NCBI RefSeq assembly: GCF_052180255.1
Contig: NZ_CP197466.1
Location: forward strand, 682,001-746,000
DNA: 64,000 nt
Reading direction: 5' to 3'
From: Paenibacillus_AM sp052180255
Lineage (GTDB): Bacteria > Bacillota > Bacilli > Paenibacillales > NBRC-103111
A program made the translations under genes and the position numbers. Position 1 is the stretch's first letter. The number at the start of each line of letters is the position of its first letter. Shown here piece after piece: positions 33,741-42,554 of this stretch. The notes beneath the pieces are model-generated. The model was not told where the DNA came from. It was given only the letters and a program-made list of their open reading frames with translations, and did not search any database.

Positions 33741-35144
33741 ATGATTCATCAATATCAACTAAATGGATTTAACATCGTGCTCGACACCTACAGTGGCTCA
33801 GTACATATTGTCGATGACCTCGCATATGAAATTATAGAGCTTTATGAGAGAGCTTCTTTCGAAGAAATCGTGACAACGATGTTGGATAAATATAAACATG
33901 ATTCCGGCATTTCCGAGATGGGCATTCTTAAAACCATCGCGGATATCGAGGAGCTTAAAAAGGATGGGCAGCTCTTTACAAAGGATGCGTATGAGGACCT
34001 CGCCCTTGATTTAAAAAATAGAAAAACTTATGTCAAAGCGCTCTGCCTCAATGTTGCGCATACCTGTAATCTGTCATGCGACTATTGCTTCGCCAGCCAG
34101 GGGAAATACAACGGAAATAGGGCAATCATGAGCTATGAGGTTGGACAAAGAGCTATCGATTACCTGCTTGAAAATTCGGGTCATCATCGAAACCTTGACA
34201 TCGACTTTTTCGGTGGGGAACCGCTTATGGCCTGGAAGGTGGTTAAACAGATCGTAGCTTATGCAAGAAGCAGAGAAAAAGAATACAAAAAGAAGTTCCG
34301 CTTCACCTTCACGACGAACGGCATGCTGCTCAGCGATGAGGTCACCGAGTATTTAAATCAGGAAATGTACAATGTCGTATTAAGCCTGGATGGAAGAAAA
34401 GAGGTTCATGACCGACTTCGCACCACGGTTACTGGAAAAGGCAGCTACGATCATATTGTTCCGAAGTTCCAAGAATTCGTTCGTAAGCGCGGAGACCAAG
34501 AATACTATGTACGAGGAACCTATACTCGTAACAATGTCGATTTCACCAAAGATATATTTCATATTGCTGACCTGGGTTTTGACAAGCTCTCGATGGAACC
34601 GGTCATCTGTGATCCACGGGAACCCTATGCACTTACCGAGGAGGACCTCCCAGAGATTTACAGACAGTACGAAATTCTCGCCAAGGAAATGATCAAGCGA
34701 GGTGAAGAAGGTAAAGGATTTACTTTTTACCACTACATGCTTGATCTCTCGGAAGGACCTTGCATCCAGAAGAGAATCACCGGCTGTGGTTCAGGAACGG
34801 AATATCTCGCTGTAACACCTTGGGGTGAGCTTTTCCCTTGCCACCAGTTCGTCGGGGATGAAGAGTACAGCATGGGAAACATCTGGGATGGAATCACAAA
34901 ACCTGAGCTGCAATGCCAATTTAAAGAGAGCAACTGCTACTCGAAGCCGGAGTGCAAGGACTGCTGGGCGAAACTCTACTGCAGCGGCGGCTGTCCTGCC
35001 AATGCGCTGCACGCGACTGGTTCCCTGGGTGGAACCTACGACTTCAGCTGCGACATCTTCCGTAAGAGGGTCGAATGTTCCATGATGGTGAAGGTTGATG
35101 AATCCATTAGAGCGATGGAGGGGCAATCTAGAAAGCTACCATAA
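33741..35144 (+). CDS. scfB: Radical-SAM SCIFF peptide maturase
   Basis: 467 residues, the usual length for this maturase. The N-terminal RRE-like region (MIHQYQLNGFNIVLDTYSGS, VHIVDD) is the SCIFF maturase start. The radical-SAM [4Fe-4S] motif CNLSCDYC is at 109-116 (Cys109, 113, 116), then GGEP near 158. The C-terminal SPASM region carries auxiliary-cluster cysteines (CIQKRITGCGSG, CHQF, CKDCWAKLYCSGGCP). It cleaves SAM and forms Cys thioether links in ScfA. It follows the precursor by 124 bases with a leaky terminator between; GGAG is 15 bases before ATG, rather far. Confidence 0.92.
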   Translation: MIHQYQLNGFNIVLDTYSGSVHIVDDLAYEIIELYERASFEEIVTTMLDKYKHDSGISEMGILKTIADIEELKKDGQLFTKDAYEDLALDLKNRKTYVKALCLNVAHTCNLSCDYCFASQGKYNGNRAIMSYEVGQRAIDYLLENSGHHRNLDIDFFGGEPLMAWKVVKQIVAYARSREKEYKKKFRFTFTTNGMLLSDEVTEYLNQEMYNVVLSLDGRKEVHDRLRTTVTGKGSYDHIVPKFQEFVRKRGDQEYYVRGTYTRNNVDFTKDIFHIADLGFDKLSMEPVICDPREPYALTEEDLPEIYRQYEILAKEMIKRGEEGKGFTFYHYMLDLSEGPCIQKRITGCGSGTEYLAVTPWGELFPCHQFVGDEEYSMGNIWDGITKPELQCQFKESNCYSKPECKDCWAKLYCSGGCPANALHATGSLGGTYDFSCDIFRKRVECSMMVKVDESIRAMEGQSRKLP

Positions 35145-35233
35145 CGGAGTTAAAAGAGATGATTTTGCCGAAAGAATTGCAGAGAGAAGAGCCACTGCGG
35201 GAGAGCGCTTGAATGGATAGATTAATTTTAGAC

Positions 35234-35268
35234 AACACCTGATGCTGAAATCAGGTGTTTTGCTTTTT
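35234..35268 (+). terminator. Terminator after the scfAB module
   Basis: AACACCTGA pairs with TCAGGTGTT around an 8-base loop, followed by TTGCTTTTT. It lies 90 bases after the scfB stop. Confidence 0.85.
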
Positions 35269-35439
35269 AGCTAGGTGATCTGTCATCAAGATATCGGGCC
35301 GCCAACCGTCGTAAGCAAAAATCTTTCTTGACTTCATTTGCCAGTCTGGCCTTTTCCCTAACAAAACGCTGCTGTCGTTAATCACGGTTTCGGGTTCTGT
35401 TATAATAGTAGGCATATGCATCAATAGGGAGGAACGACG

Positions 35440-36501
35440 ATGAACGAAGAAGTAAAGTCTGACGGATGGGACGCCATTGAACAGGCCATGTCCAAGCTCT
35501 ACGGAGATCAGGAGCCGAAGCATTACGGCACGCTTATTTCATATAGGCTGGGAGGTCCCGATCCGCTCAACGGTATCAGCGCATACAAGGCGGAGCAGCC
35601 CCTGCCTCATTGGCATATCGTTACGTTTGGGTTTTCGGAGCTGTACGATAAGGAATCGGACGATGCCGAGCACAGCGGCTACGGATTTGAATTGACCTTT
35701 CGGCTCGCTCGCGAGGAAACGGAGGAAGAACCTCCGGCTTGGGCGCTAAACCTGCTGCAAAATATGGGGAGATATGTTTTCAAGAGCGGGAACATCTTCC
35801 GGTCGGGCGATTACTTGGATGCCAACGGCCCGATCTACCTTGGGTCCAATACGAAGCTGACGGCGCTGGCCTTTATCGAGGACCCCGAGCTTCCGGCAGC
35901 GGACACACCGAACGGTCGGGTGCAGTTTCTACAAATGGTCGGCATTATGGGCTGCGAACTCGAAGCGATGCAGACGTGGAATACGCTCGGCATGCTGAGG
36001 GCTTGCGAGGAATACATGCCCCGTTACATAACGGATCTGACGCGGGATTCTTTCATGCAGGTGCCTGCGGTCGACGAAGCGGTGAAAAGAGGGATGGCAC
36101 GGGACGGGTCCAATACTGGCTTTTTATATGTGGATCAATTGGGCTGGGAACCGACTAAGAAGCGTCTGCTCGGCAAGACCCCGGCAGTGCTCAGATTAGG
36201 GGCTAAACAGGCCGGGATCGTCGGCAAGCTGCTGGCAGGCCGCATTTTGAAAGGGAAATCGCTTTATATGACAGGTCCGGATATTCAGGTTGTTTTGGAT
36301 CCGGGGGAGACAGTGGGTTTGGAAGAAGGAGAGGACAGGGTTCGCATCAAGCTTGATGAGGCGAGCGCGGCCGAGTTGTCCCGGAAGCTGCAACCGAAGG
36401 AAGGCATGATTGCGCTGTCTTCCTTCAAAGGAATGACCATTCAAATCGTTAAAACCTATATTAAAGACCAGGACGGAAATGTCGTATCGACGATCGGTTA
36501 G
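35440..36501 (+). CDS. Suppressor-of-fused (SUFU) domain protein
   Basis: 353 residues from ATG 35440 with GGGAGGAA 6 bases upstream. Residues 10-175 are the SUFU domain: GWDAIEQAMSKLYGD, LGGPDPLNGISAYK, HWHIVTFGFSELYDKES, GFELTFRL and LLQNMGRYVF. The C-terminal 150 residues (REAKR-like DSFMQVPAVDEAVKRGM and a beta-rich end) are unassigned. In bacteria the SUFU domain is common in immunity proteins of polymorphic toxins. It is the first of three closely spaced genes with GC-rich codon use unlike the genes on either side, so this block was probably acquired together. Confidence 0.82.
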   Translation: MNEEVKSDGWDAIEQAMSKLYGDQEPKHYGTLISYRLGGPDPLNGISAYKAEQPLPHWHIVTFGFSELYDKESDDAEHSGYGFELTFRLAREETEEEPPAWALNLLQNMGRYVFKSGNIFRSGDYLDANGPIYLGSNTKLTALAFIEDPELPAADTPNGRVQFLQMVGIMGCELEAMQTWNTLGMLRACEEYMPRYITDLTRDSFMQVPAVDEAVKRGMARDGSNTGFLYVDQLGWEPTKKRLLGKTPAVLRLGAKQAGIVGKLLAGRILKGKSLYMTGPDIQVVLDPGETVGLEEGEDRVRIKLDEASAAELSRKLQPKEGMIALSSFKGMTIQIVKTYIKDQDGNVVSTIG

Positions 36502-36531
36502 CCGATGATGCCGTATATTAAGGAGAAGAAA

Positions 36532-37014
36532 ATGAGCAGTTATCCCATCGTCATTGAAGAATTTCACAATACACTTCTCAAGCTAAGAGGCTTTACGGGA
36601 ATTGAAAGCGGAGTCGAGAACCTAGAGCCGATCGATACGGACATGCTTGGGTCCAGCGCGTGCGCCCATCTTCCCCACACCGCCCTGCTGCGCACGGACG
36701 GCGGGCTGAATCATGAAGTGCTGATCCAGTTTGAGATTACCTTCGACTATTCACCTGAAAGCCTGCAATCCCTAGAGTTTCTGGCCTGGTTTGTCAGGGA
36801 CTGCGCGCGGGGCGGAACGAAAGTCCAGCTCAGGCCCTTCGCTCTTCCGCCGGAAACTCCCTTCGGAAGGCAGCTGGGAACGACGCTGAAATGGCATATG
36901 GATCTTTTTATCGATGGTATCGAAGAGAGCCTGGAGCCGGCTTTTGAAACGGTTCGCCGGCTTCATCATTCCTTGCAAACGGCGATCCAGCTGTACGATA
37001 TCCCGCTGAAATGA
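36532..37014 (+). CDS. Hypothetical protein in the SUFU/SMI1 cluster
   Basis: 160 residues from ATG 36532 (AAGGAG 6 bases upstream). Not recognised. It has alternating strands and a long C-terminal helix (SLEPAFETVRRLHHSLQTAI) and no membrane segment; the middle includes HEVLIQFEITFDYSPESLQS and FVRDCARGGTKVQLRP. It is 30 bases after the SUFU gene and ends four bases past the outermost possible start of the next gene, consistent with one operon and, by context, a toxin-immunity or stress-related cluster. Confidence 0.7.
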   Translation: MSSYPIVIEEFHNTLLKLRGFTGIESGVENLEPIDTDMLGSSACAHLPHTALLRTDGGLNHEVLIQFEITFDYSPESLQSLEFLAWFVRDCARGGTKVQLRPFALPPETPFGRQLGTTLKWHMDLFIDGIEESLEPAFETVRRLHHSLQTAIQLYDIPLK

Positions 37015-37052
37015 TCAGTATCGCTTTTGGAATAAAAACAGGGGAGGAACAC

Positions 37053-38405
37053 ATGCCAAGAGAACAATTGTACCGGATTCGCCGGAAGCTGGAGCAAGCG
37101 GCCAAAGCCGATCCGGAGTGCAAAGTATTCGGAGCCAGAGCGCATAGGTACAAACTGAACGAGCCGCTCAGCCTTGCCGAGCTTCGCCGGTTCGAACGAG
37201 AGCACGGAATCGCTCTGCCTGAGCCTTATGCGGCTTTTGTGACGGAGCTGGGGAACGGAGGAGCCGGACCTTATTACGGGATTCATCCGTTGGGTGCCAA
37301 GCAGGCCATTGACCTTGACCTCATAGGGCATCCTTCGCCCTTGCGCCCGGGAGCCAAACTGGAGCCGTCCGGAACGCCCAGCGGCGACTGGGATGACGAT
37401 TTTGAGGACGATGAAGACGAAAAGTACCCAGGACTGCTCAATATCGGCGAGCAGGGCTGCAGCTACGAAACGATGCTGATGATTACAGGGGATTACCGGG
37501 GCAAAGTGATCTATGCGGATCTGGACAGCCGAAAGACGTTTTTCACCTATGAAGCGAACTTTCTGGATTGGTACGAGCGCTGGCTGGACGAGACAATCGC
37601 GGGTTACGACAGCGCGTGGTTCGGGCTGCGCCGCGGCGGGGACGACCGGGAGCTGATGGAGCTGTACCGGTCGGTTTCGGAGGAAAGTATCAAAATCGAA
37701 GCGCTGGAAGGCATGCTTAAGTTGCCGGACATTGCCGATGAAACCGTCGGCTTTCTCCTGCGGCAATATCACGAGAGCTCCGGCGAAGTGTGCCGCTGGG
37801 CGCTTCATGTGCTGGCCAAGATGAGATTCTGCCAGGCGGAGATGCTGATCAGGCAAAAGCTGCGCAGCCAAGACGCCGCTGATCGCCTACATGCGCTGCA
37901 GCTCATCAAGTGGTACATGCCCGAAGGGGACTGGCACTTTACGGAGGAGCTTGCGGCCATGCTGCCGCTGGAGAATGACGAGGAGGCGTTTCTCTTTCTA
38001 GCGATGATATTGAGCGAAGCTGGGGCAGACATGCTGCCGCTCATGCTGCCTTTTTTTCTCAATCCCAACAAGGACATTCGCATCCAGGCGCTGTATCAAG
38101 CGGGAAAATCGCCTGCCTCTGTGAAAGCGGACTATGTGCCGAAATTCATCGCGGCCTTGGAAGATACGGAAGTGAGGGTGCAACTCATCGCCTTGCAGGC
38201 GCTGAGGGGCGTGACGGATGCCAGACTGCTTGAAGTCTTTGAGCGGCTGCTGCAGCAGCACAAGACGGACAAGGATTATATCCGCTCCAATGTGCGGGGG
38301 CTGCTCGAGGAATTCCCGTTCCGATCTCTGGAGCAGGTGGAACGGGAAGTTCCTTCCTCCTTAAGGCAAGTGAAGGGGACGCTAAGAAAACTGATGGAGC
38401 CTTAA
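37053..38405 (+). CDS. SMI1/KNR4-family protein with C-terminal HEAT-like repeats
   Basis: 450 residues from ATG 37053 (GGGGAGGAA 6 bases upstream). The N-terminal 150 residues carry the SMI1/KNR4 fold: LAELRRFEREHGIALPEPYA, AFVTELGNGGAGPYYGIHPL, EQGCSYETMLMITGDYRGKV, and FLDWYERWLD near 180. An acidic stretch (DWDDDFEDDEDEKY) sits inside it. Residues 200-440 are helical repeats of HEAT type (LMELYRSVSEESIKIEALEG, DIRIQALYQAGKSPASV, VRVQLIALQALRGV). SMI1 proteins are widespread toxin-immunity proteins. The combination with HEAT repeats suggests a scaffold or binding role. Confidence 0.78.
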   Translation: MPREQLYRIRRKLEQAAKADPECKVFGARAHRYKLNEPLSLAELRRFEREHGIALPEPYAAFVTELGNGGAGPYYGIHPLGAKQAIDLDLIGHPSPLRPGAKLEPSGTPSGDWDDDFEDDEDEKYPGLLNIGEQGCSYETMLMITGDYRGKVIYADLDSRKTFFTYEANFLDWYERWLDETIAGYDSAWFGLRRGGDDRELMELYRSVSEESIKIEALEGMLKLPDIADETVGFLLRQYHESSGEVCRWALHVLAKMRFCQAEMLIRQKLRSQDAADRLHALQLIKWYMPEGDWHFTEELAAMLPLENDEEAFLFLAMILSEAGADMLPLMLPFFLNPNKDIRIQALYQAGKSPASVKADYVPKFIAALEDTEVRVQLIALQALRGVTDARLLEVFERLLQQHKTDKDYIRSNVRGLLEEFPFRSLEQVEREVPSSLRQVKGTLRKLMEP

Positions 38406-38443
38406 CGCATTCTGGCCAAGCTGGAATTGCTCAAACAGGAAGC

Positions 38444-38475
38444 AGCCCGATCATTTGGTGACCGGGCTGTTCTGA
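38444..38475 (+). terminator. Terminator after the SUFU/SMI1 cluster
   Basis: AGCCCG...CGGGCT with an inner TCA/TGA pair, then GTTCTGATTTTAAG. The rest of the gap to 38711 has no gene. Confidence 0.7.
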
Positions 38476-38711
38476 TTTTAAGAATGAGTTTTATATGTTA
38501 CAAGTCTACAAGCATTCCATTCGCGTCATAAACAGCAAATCCCCCACTTGTCGGAGCTTCCATCAATCTTTAAAGCTTGTTAGATCAAGAACTGTGAGGT
38601 ATAGTTTTTACTTCCTCAGCTGAAAATAATATAAGTATAGTATAGGGATGTCTGAAAGCACGAATCTTGTGATCAGCTTGAGAATGAAGGAAGGAGGACA
38701 GTTACAAGATA

Positions 38712-39953
38712 ATGAAATGGATTGCTAGGGGTTATTTGATATTATATAGCGTCACTTTCGGAGGGATTGCAGGGCTCCTGACGTGGAGTTTTTTAACTAT
38801 CACCTCTTTAATGACCCACTTATTATGGGATGTTTTGCCGAGTACGATTCATGTTCAATATTGGACTATTCTTGTATGTTTAGTCGGAGGTATTTTGGTA
38901 GGATTGTGTCAGAAGTATTTCGGTAATTATCCGCGCAATATGGAGCAGGTCTTGGCCGAATTCAAGGAAACTAAAAGAATTGACTACAGTACCGGGTTTA
39001 AGAGTGCGCTTACTGCACTTATCGTCCTTTCTTTTGGTGCCAGTCTTGGGCCTGAAGCGGCTTTAGTTGGCATTGTGGGTGGACTCTCTACGTGGGTGGG
39101 AGACGTCCTTAAATCGAGGGTGAAGAAAAAAACCATCGAAAACCAGTACAAAGAAATTATCATACAGTACAGTGTTGAAACGACGATTGGTATGATTTTT
39201 AGAGCCCCGCTCATAGGAACGACTCCCCTAATTCAAGAGCGGCATGATTCAAAGTTATTAAAGTTGATCAAGACCACTGTGTATATAATTACGACGGCTG
39301 CGGGCTTTGGAGTATTTGTATTATTATCCAAAATCGATAACCGACAATTTGCGATAGCTGATTTTGGTCCGGCCACCATACGTGTAAATGAAATATTGGC
39401 TTTGATCCCGCTTATCCTGGTCGGAATATTGCTTGCCCAAATGTATGAGTTCTTCGGACGTATTTTTCATAAATTACTCAGACCGCTGGATCATTACAAA
39501 GTCATTAAAGCGGTAATCGGCGGATTAGTCCTTGGAATAACAGGTACGCTCCTTCCTCTTACGATGTTTTCAGGAGAGCATGGGCTCACCGATTTAGTAG
39601 TAGAATGGGGCAGCATGTCTATATATCTATTGCTGATATTAGGCATTGTAAAGTTATTCTTAACGGAATTTTGTTTATCCACCGGTTGGCGTGGAGGGCA
39701 CATTTTTCCTATCATTTTCGCTGGAGTAAGTGTAGGGTACGCCATAGCAGCGTTAACTGGGATTGATCCTGTAACATCTATTACCATGGTCACTACTTCA
39801 CTGACGAGTGCAGCTCTCAAAAAGCCAATTGTTGTCGTATTTCTTTTAATGATGATTTTCCCATTAAAGCTACTCGTACCTATAATTTTGGCGGCCTACC
39901 TCCCAGTATTTCTGTATAAGGCTTTAGCGAAACGGAAAATCGTCGAATCTTAG
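38712..39953 (+). CDS. ClC-family chloride channel/transporter
   Basis: 413 residues, polytopic (about ten hydrophobic segments). ClC signature motifs are seen: GASLGPEAALVGI (GxxxGPE) near 110-122, and GWRGGHIFPIIFAG near 325-338 in place of the second GxFxP motif. No regulatory CBS domains are attached. It probably exchanges or conducts chloride or another halide. The start ATG 38712 has AAGGAGG upstream with about 12 bases spacing. Single gene ended by a long hairpin terminator. Confidence 0.85.
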   Translation: MKWIARGYLILYSVTFGGIAGLLTWSFLTITSLMTHLLWDVLPSTIHVQYWTILVCLVGGILVGLCQKYFGNYPRNMEQVLAEFKETKRIDYSTGFKSALTALIVLSFGASLGPEAALVGIVGGLSTWVGDVLKSRVKKKTIENQYKEIIIQYSVETTIGMIFRAPLIGTTPLIQERHDSKLLKLIKTTVYIITTAAGFGVFVLLSKIDNRQFAIADFGPATIRVNEILALIPLILVGILLAQMYEFFGRIFHKLLRPLDHYKVIKAVIGGLVLGITGTLLPLTMFSGEHGLTDLVVEWGSMSIYLLLILGIVKLFLTEFCLSTGWRGGHIFPIIFAGVSVGYAIAALTGIDPVTSITMVTTSLTSAALKKPIVVVFLLMMIFPLKLLVPIILAAYLPVFLYKALAKRKIVES

Positions 39954-39970
39954 AGATAAAACGAACGAAG

Positions 39971-40016
39971 AACCGCAAGAAAGATACCTTGAAATAGGTA
40001 CCGCTTGCGGTTTTTG
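39971..40016 (+). terminator. Terminator after the ClC gene
   Basis: AACCGCAAG and CTTGCGGTT pair with an inner TACCT/AGGTA stem and five T follow. Confidence 0.85.
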
Positions 40017-40178
40017 TATTTTCCATAAATTGGTAGATCAAGTATGGGGATCATAGAATCGACAAAATCTTGCAAATTTTTCTTTTCAATTTCCTGCTTA
40101 TGTAATAAAATAAAAGAGTTTGAACAAGAAGAGATTAAGAAAAGAGAATAGGAAAAGAGAAGAGAGGGGTAACACTAC

Positions 40179-41243
40179 ATGAGAAAGTTATTGCTTATGA
40201 TGACCATGCTCGTATTTGTACTATCAATGGTACTGTCTGGATGCGGAGCGAAAATGGAACCGAAAAAGACGTTGGAGAATGCGTTTTCTAATATGTCCAA
40301 CATCAAATCTGGAGATTTTAAAATGTCTTTTGCATTAAATCTCGAATTCCCAGAAGAGGCGATCCAAAATAATACTGGTCTCGCTACTGCTGCTCAATTA
40401 TTGAAAAATATGGAAGTTAATGTTAACGGTACATATCAGAAGGATCCGATGCAACTGGAAATGAACTTGGAAGCTCACCTCAAAGGCGACATGCAAATGA
40501 ACTTTACTTTGCCAATCGTTATGAATGAGAAAAAAGTGTGGATTAAAGTACCTAACATCCCGATGCTGCCACTGCCAAAAAATATCGTAGGTAAGTTCGT
40601 GGAATTGGACATGAAGGAACTGGCCGAAAAGTCAGACCAAAAAATTACTTTGGATGCAGCTGCGATCCAAAAGCAGCAAGAGTTTGGCAAAGAGGTTATG
40701 AAAACCATTCTAAAGAATGTTGACGAGAAAACATACTTCACGCAGCTAGACAAAAAAAATACGAAGCTTCCGGAAACTGTAGAAGCGGATCGTATCGTTA
40801 ATTTCGCGGTAAAAGACGAAAACCTTGAAGCATTTGTAACTACAGTTGTAGAAAAGGTGTTGCCTGAATTGTTAGATTTGATGTCGAACGAGAAGTATGC
40901 GGGCCTCTTCAATATCGACAAAGCAGAAGTTGAGAAGATGAAAAAAGAGTTGGCAAACAAAGAATCGCTGAAATCAGGTCTAGAGGAAATCAAAAAGGCG
41001 CTGAAAATCAATGATCTTCAAATGACAACGGCTGTTAATAAAAAAGACTTCCCAGCATACTTCGAAATGAACGTTGATCTGGCGAACAAGGATGCTGAAG
41101 CAGCGGAAAAAGAAGAGCCGACCAAGTTCGGTTTTAATGTGAAAGTGGAATACAGTAAGATCAACGAGCAACCTCAGTTTAAAACGGGTATTCCGAAAGA
41201 TACGATTACACTCGATCAATTGCAATCCCAAATGAACCAGTAA
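40179..41243 (+). CDS. Lipoprotein (LolA/DUF6612-like), unknown function
   Basis: 354 residues with a clear lipoprotein signal (MRKLLLMMTMLVFVLSMVLS then GC at the cleavage site). The mature part is acidic, lysine-rich and repetitive (KNMEVNVNGTYQKDPMQLEM, DMQMNFTLPIVMNEKKVWIK), like the LolA/YcnJ-like beta-sheet lipoproteins of Bacilli. Function is unknown. It is likely attached to the outer face of the membrane. RBS GAGAGGGG is about 10 bases upstream; a terminator follows at 41253. Confidence 0.75.
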   Translation: MRKLLLMMTMLVFVLSMVLSGCGAKMEPKKTLENAFSNMSNIKSGDFKMSFALNLEFPEEAIQNNTGLATAAQLLKNMEVNVNGTYQKDPMQLEMNLEAHLKGDMQMNFTLPIVMNEKKVWIKVPNIPMLPLPKNIVGKFVELDMKELAEKSDQKITLDAAAIQKQQEFGKEVMKTILKNVDEKTYFTQLDKKNTKLPETVEADRIVNFAVKDENLEAFVTTVVEKVLPELLDLMSNEKYAGLFNIDKAEVEKMKKELANKESLKSGLEEIKKALKINDLQMTTAVNKKDFPAYFEMNVDLANKDAEAAEKEEPTKFGFNVKVEYSKINEQPQFKTGIPKDTITLDQLQSQMNQ

Positions 41244-41252
41244 ACGACCAAG

Positions 41253-41287
41253 GCCGTCTCCCCCATTCAAGGGAGGCGGCTTTTCAT
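41253..41287 (+). terminator. Terminator after the lipoprotein gene
   Basis: GCCGTCTCCC pairs with GGGAGGCGGC around CCATTCAA, followed by TTTTC. Confidence 0.85.
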
Positions 41288-41358
41288 TTGTCCTAATTCT
41301 TTACAATTAGTTAAATATATACAATAATTACAGTTATATAATAATTGTGAGGTGCTCT

Positions 41359-42486
41359 ATGAATCAGGTTTATATTACTAGTATAGGTAAATTTCTTCCT
41401 GGATCTCCGGTTAGCAATGATGAAATGGAAGATTATCTCGGCAAAATTGGCGGTAAATCTTCCAAAACGAAGCGAATCATTCTGGAGAGGAATCAAATAA
41501 AATATCGCTATTATGCGATAGATAAAGAGCAAAAGAGTTTATACTCAAATGCAGAGATGGCTGCCCTAGCAATTCGTGATGCATTAGAACGACATGGGCA
41601 TGTAGCGGAACATGAGATTGGGTTCCTTGCAGCAGGTACGACAAGAGGCGACGTACTTCTACCTGGATTTGCTAGTATGGTGCATGCAGAGATTGCTTTT
41701 CCTGTAATGGAAATTGCTTCGTTTTCTGGGTTGTGTGCGAGTGGCATGCAGGCACTTAAGACTGCTTATTTACAAATTAAGGCGGGTGAGCATGAAGCAG
41801 CGATCTCTTGTGCAAGTGAGTTTCTGAGTCGGGAATTTAAACATACCAAATTTGAAGCACAGAGTGTCTGTAGCAATGGTAGGGTACCATTCGACACGGA
41901 TTTCTTGCGATTTATGCTTTCGGATGGAGCGGGTGCAGCCATCTTGCAAAATAGCCCTTCTGCCAAGGGGCAATCGCTGCGCATTGAATGGATCGATAAT
42001 AAGTCGTATGCGAATCAATACGATGTGTGTATGTATTCGGGCATGAGTAAAGAAGACGGTAATAAATCCTGGCTTGATTATCCATCCACGAATGAGGCGG
42101 CCGATCAAGGGGTTTTTAATTTAAAGCAAGATGTAAGGCTTGTTAATGAAATAACAAAGGTAGGAACGAATCATTTTTTGGAGATGGTGGAGGCAGGTCG
42201 TATTGATCCACAGGCGATTAATTGGATGGTCTGTCATTATTCATCGCATTTTTTCAAAGAAGAAATATTCCGATTGTTCGAACTTGGAGGAATTACGATC
42301 CCGGATGAGAAGTGGTTTACGAATTTATATACGAAGGGCAATACAGGTTCGGCTTCGATTTATATTATGCTGGAGGAACTGCTGAATTCAGGACATCTCT
42401 CTGAGGGTGAGCAAGTGGTGTGCGTCGTTCCCGAAAGTGGTAGATTCCAAAGCTCGATTATGCTTTTGACCGTTGTGGGATCCTAG
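41359..42486 (+). CDS. Stand-alone beta-ketoacyl-ACP synthase III-like enzyme
   Basis: 375 residues from ATG 41359 (GAGGTG 7 bases upstream). FabH-like thiolase fold: N-terminal MNQVYITSIGKFLPGSPVSN, the active-site Cys126 in SGLCASGMQALKTAY, the His in CHYSSHFF near 285, and the Asn in YTKGNTGSASIYIM near 320. All three catalytic residues are present. Single KAS III-like enzymes make starter units for secondary lipids or alkylquinolone-type signals, besides fatty acid initiation. It has no neighbouring fatty-acid genes, so the role is unknown. It converges on uhpT with a shared terminator. Confidence 0.82.
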   Translation: MNQVYITSIGKFLPGSPVSNDEMEDYLGKIGGKSSKTKRIILERNQIKYRYYAIDKEQKSLYSNAEMAALAIRDALERHGHVAEHEIGFLAAGTTRGDVLLPGFASMVHAEIAFPVMEIASFSGLCASGMQALKTAYLQIKAGEHEAAISCASEFLSREFKHTKFEAQSVCSNGRVPFDTDFLRFMLSDGAGAAILQNSPSAKGQSLRIEWIDNKSYANQYDVCMYSGMSKEDGNKSWLDYPSTNEAADQGVFNLKQDVRLVNEITKVGTNHFLEMVEAGRIDPQAINWMVCHYSSHFFKEEIFRLFELGGITIPDEKWFTNLYTKGNTGSASIYIMLEELLNSGHLSEGEQVVCVVPESGRFQSSIMLLTVVGS

Positions 42487-42504
42487 GGCCTGACCAATAT
42501 TTGT

Positions 42505-42545
42505 GAACGGGAACCCGCAGGGGCATCCTGCTGATTCCCGTTCTA
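42505..42545. terminator. Bidirectional terminator between the KAS III-like gene and uhpT
   Basis: GAACGGGAA pairs with TTCCCGTTC, with an inner GCAGG/CCTGC stem. Both converging genes end beside it. Confidence 0.7.
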
Positions 42546-42554
42546 ATAGGATTC

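Noticed and set aside
36966..37871. 301-codon minus-strand ORF
   Set aside because: Antisense to the SMI1/KNR4-HEAT gene in GC-rich DNA where long antisense frames are expected. The plus gene has recognisable domains and a good ribosome binding site.
40475..41011. 178-codon minus-strand ORF
   Set aside because: Shadow of the lysine-rich lipoprotein gene; product is a serine/phenylalanine-rich mirror of it.
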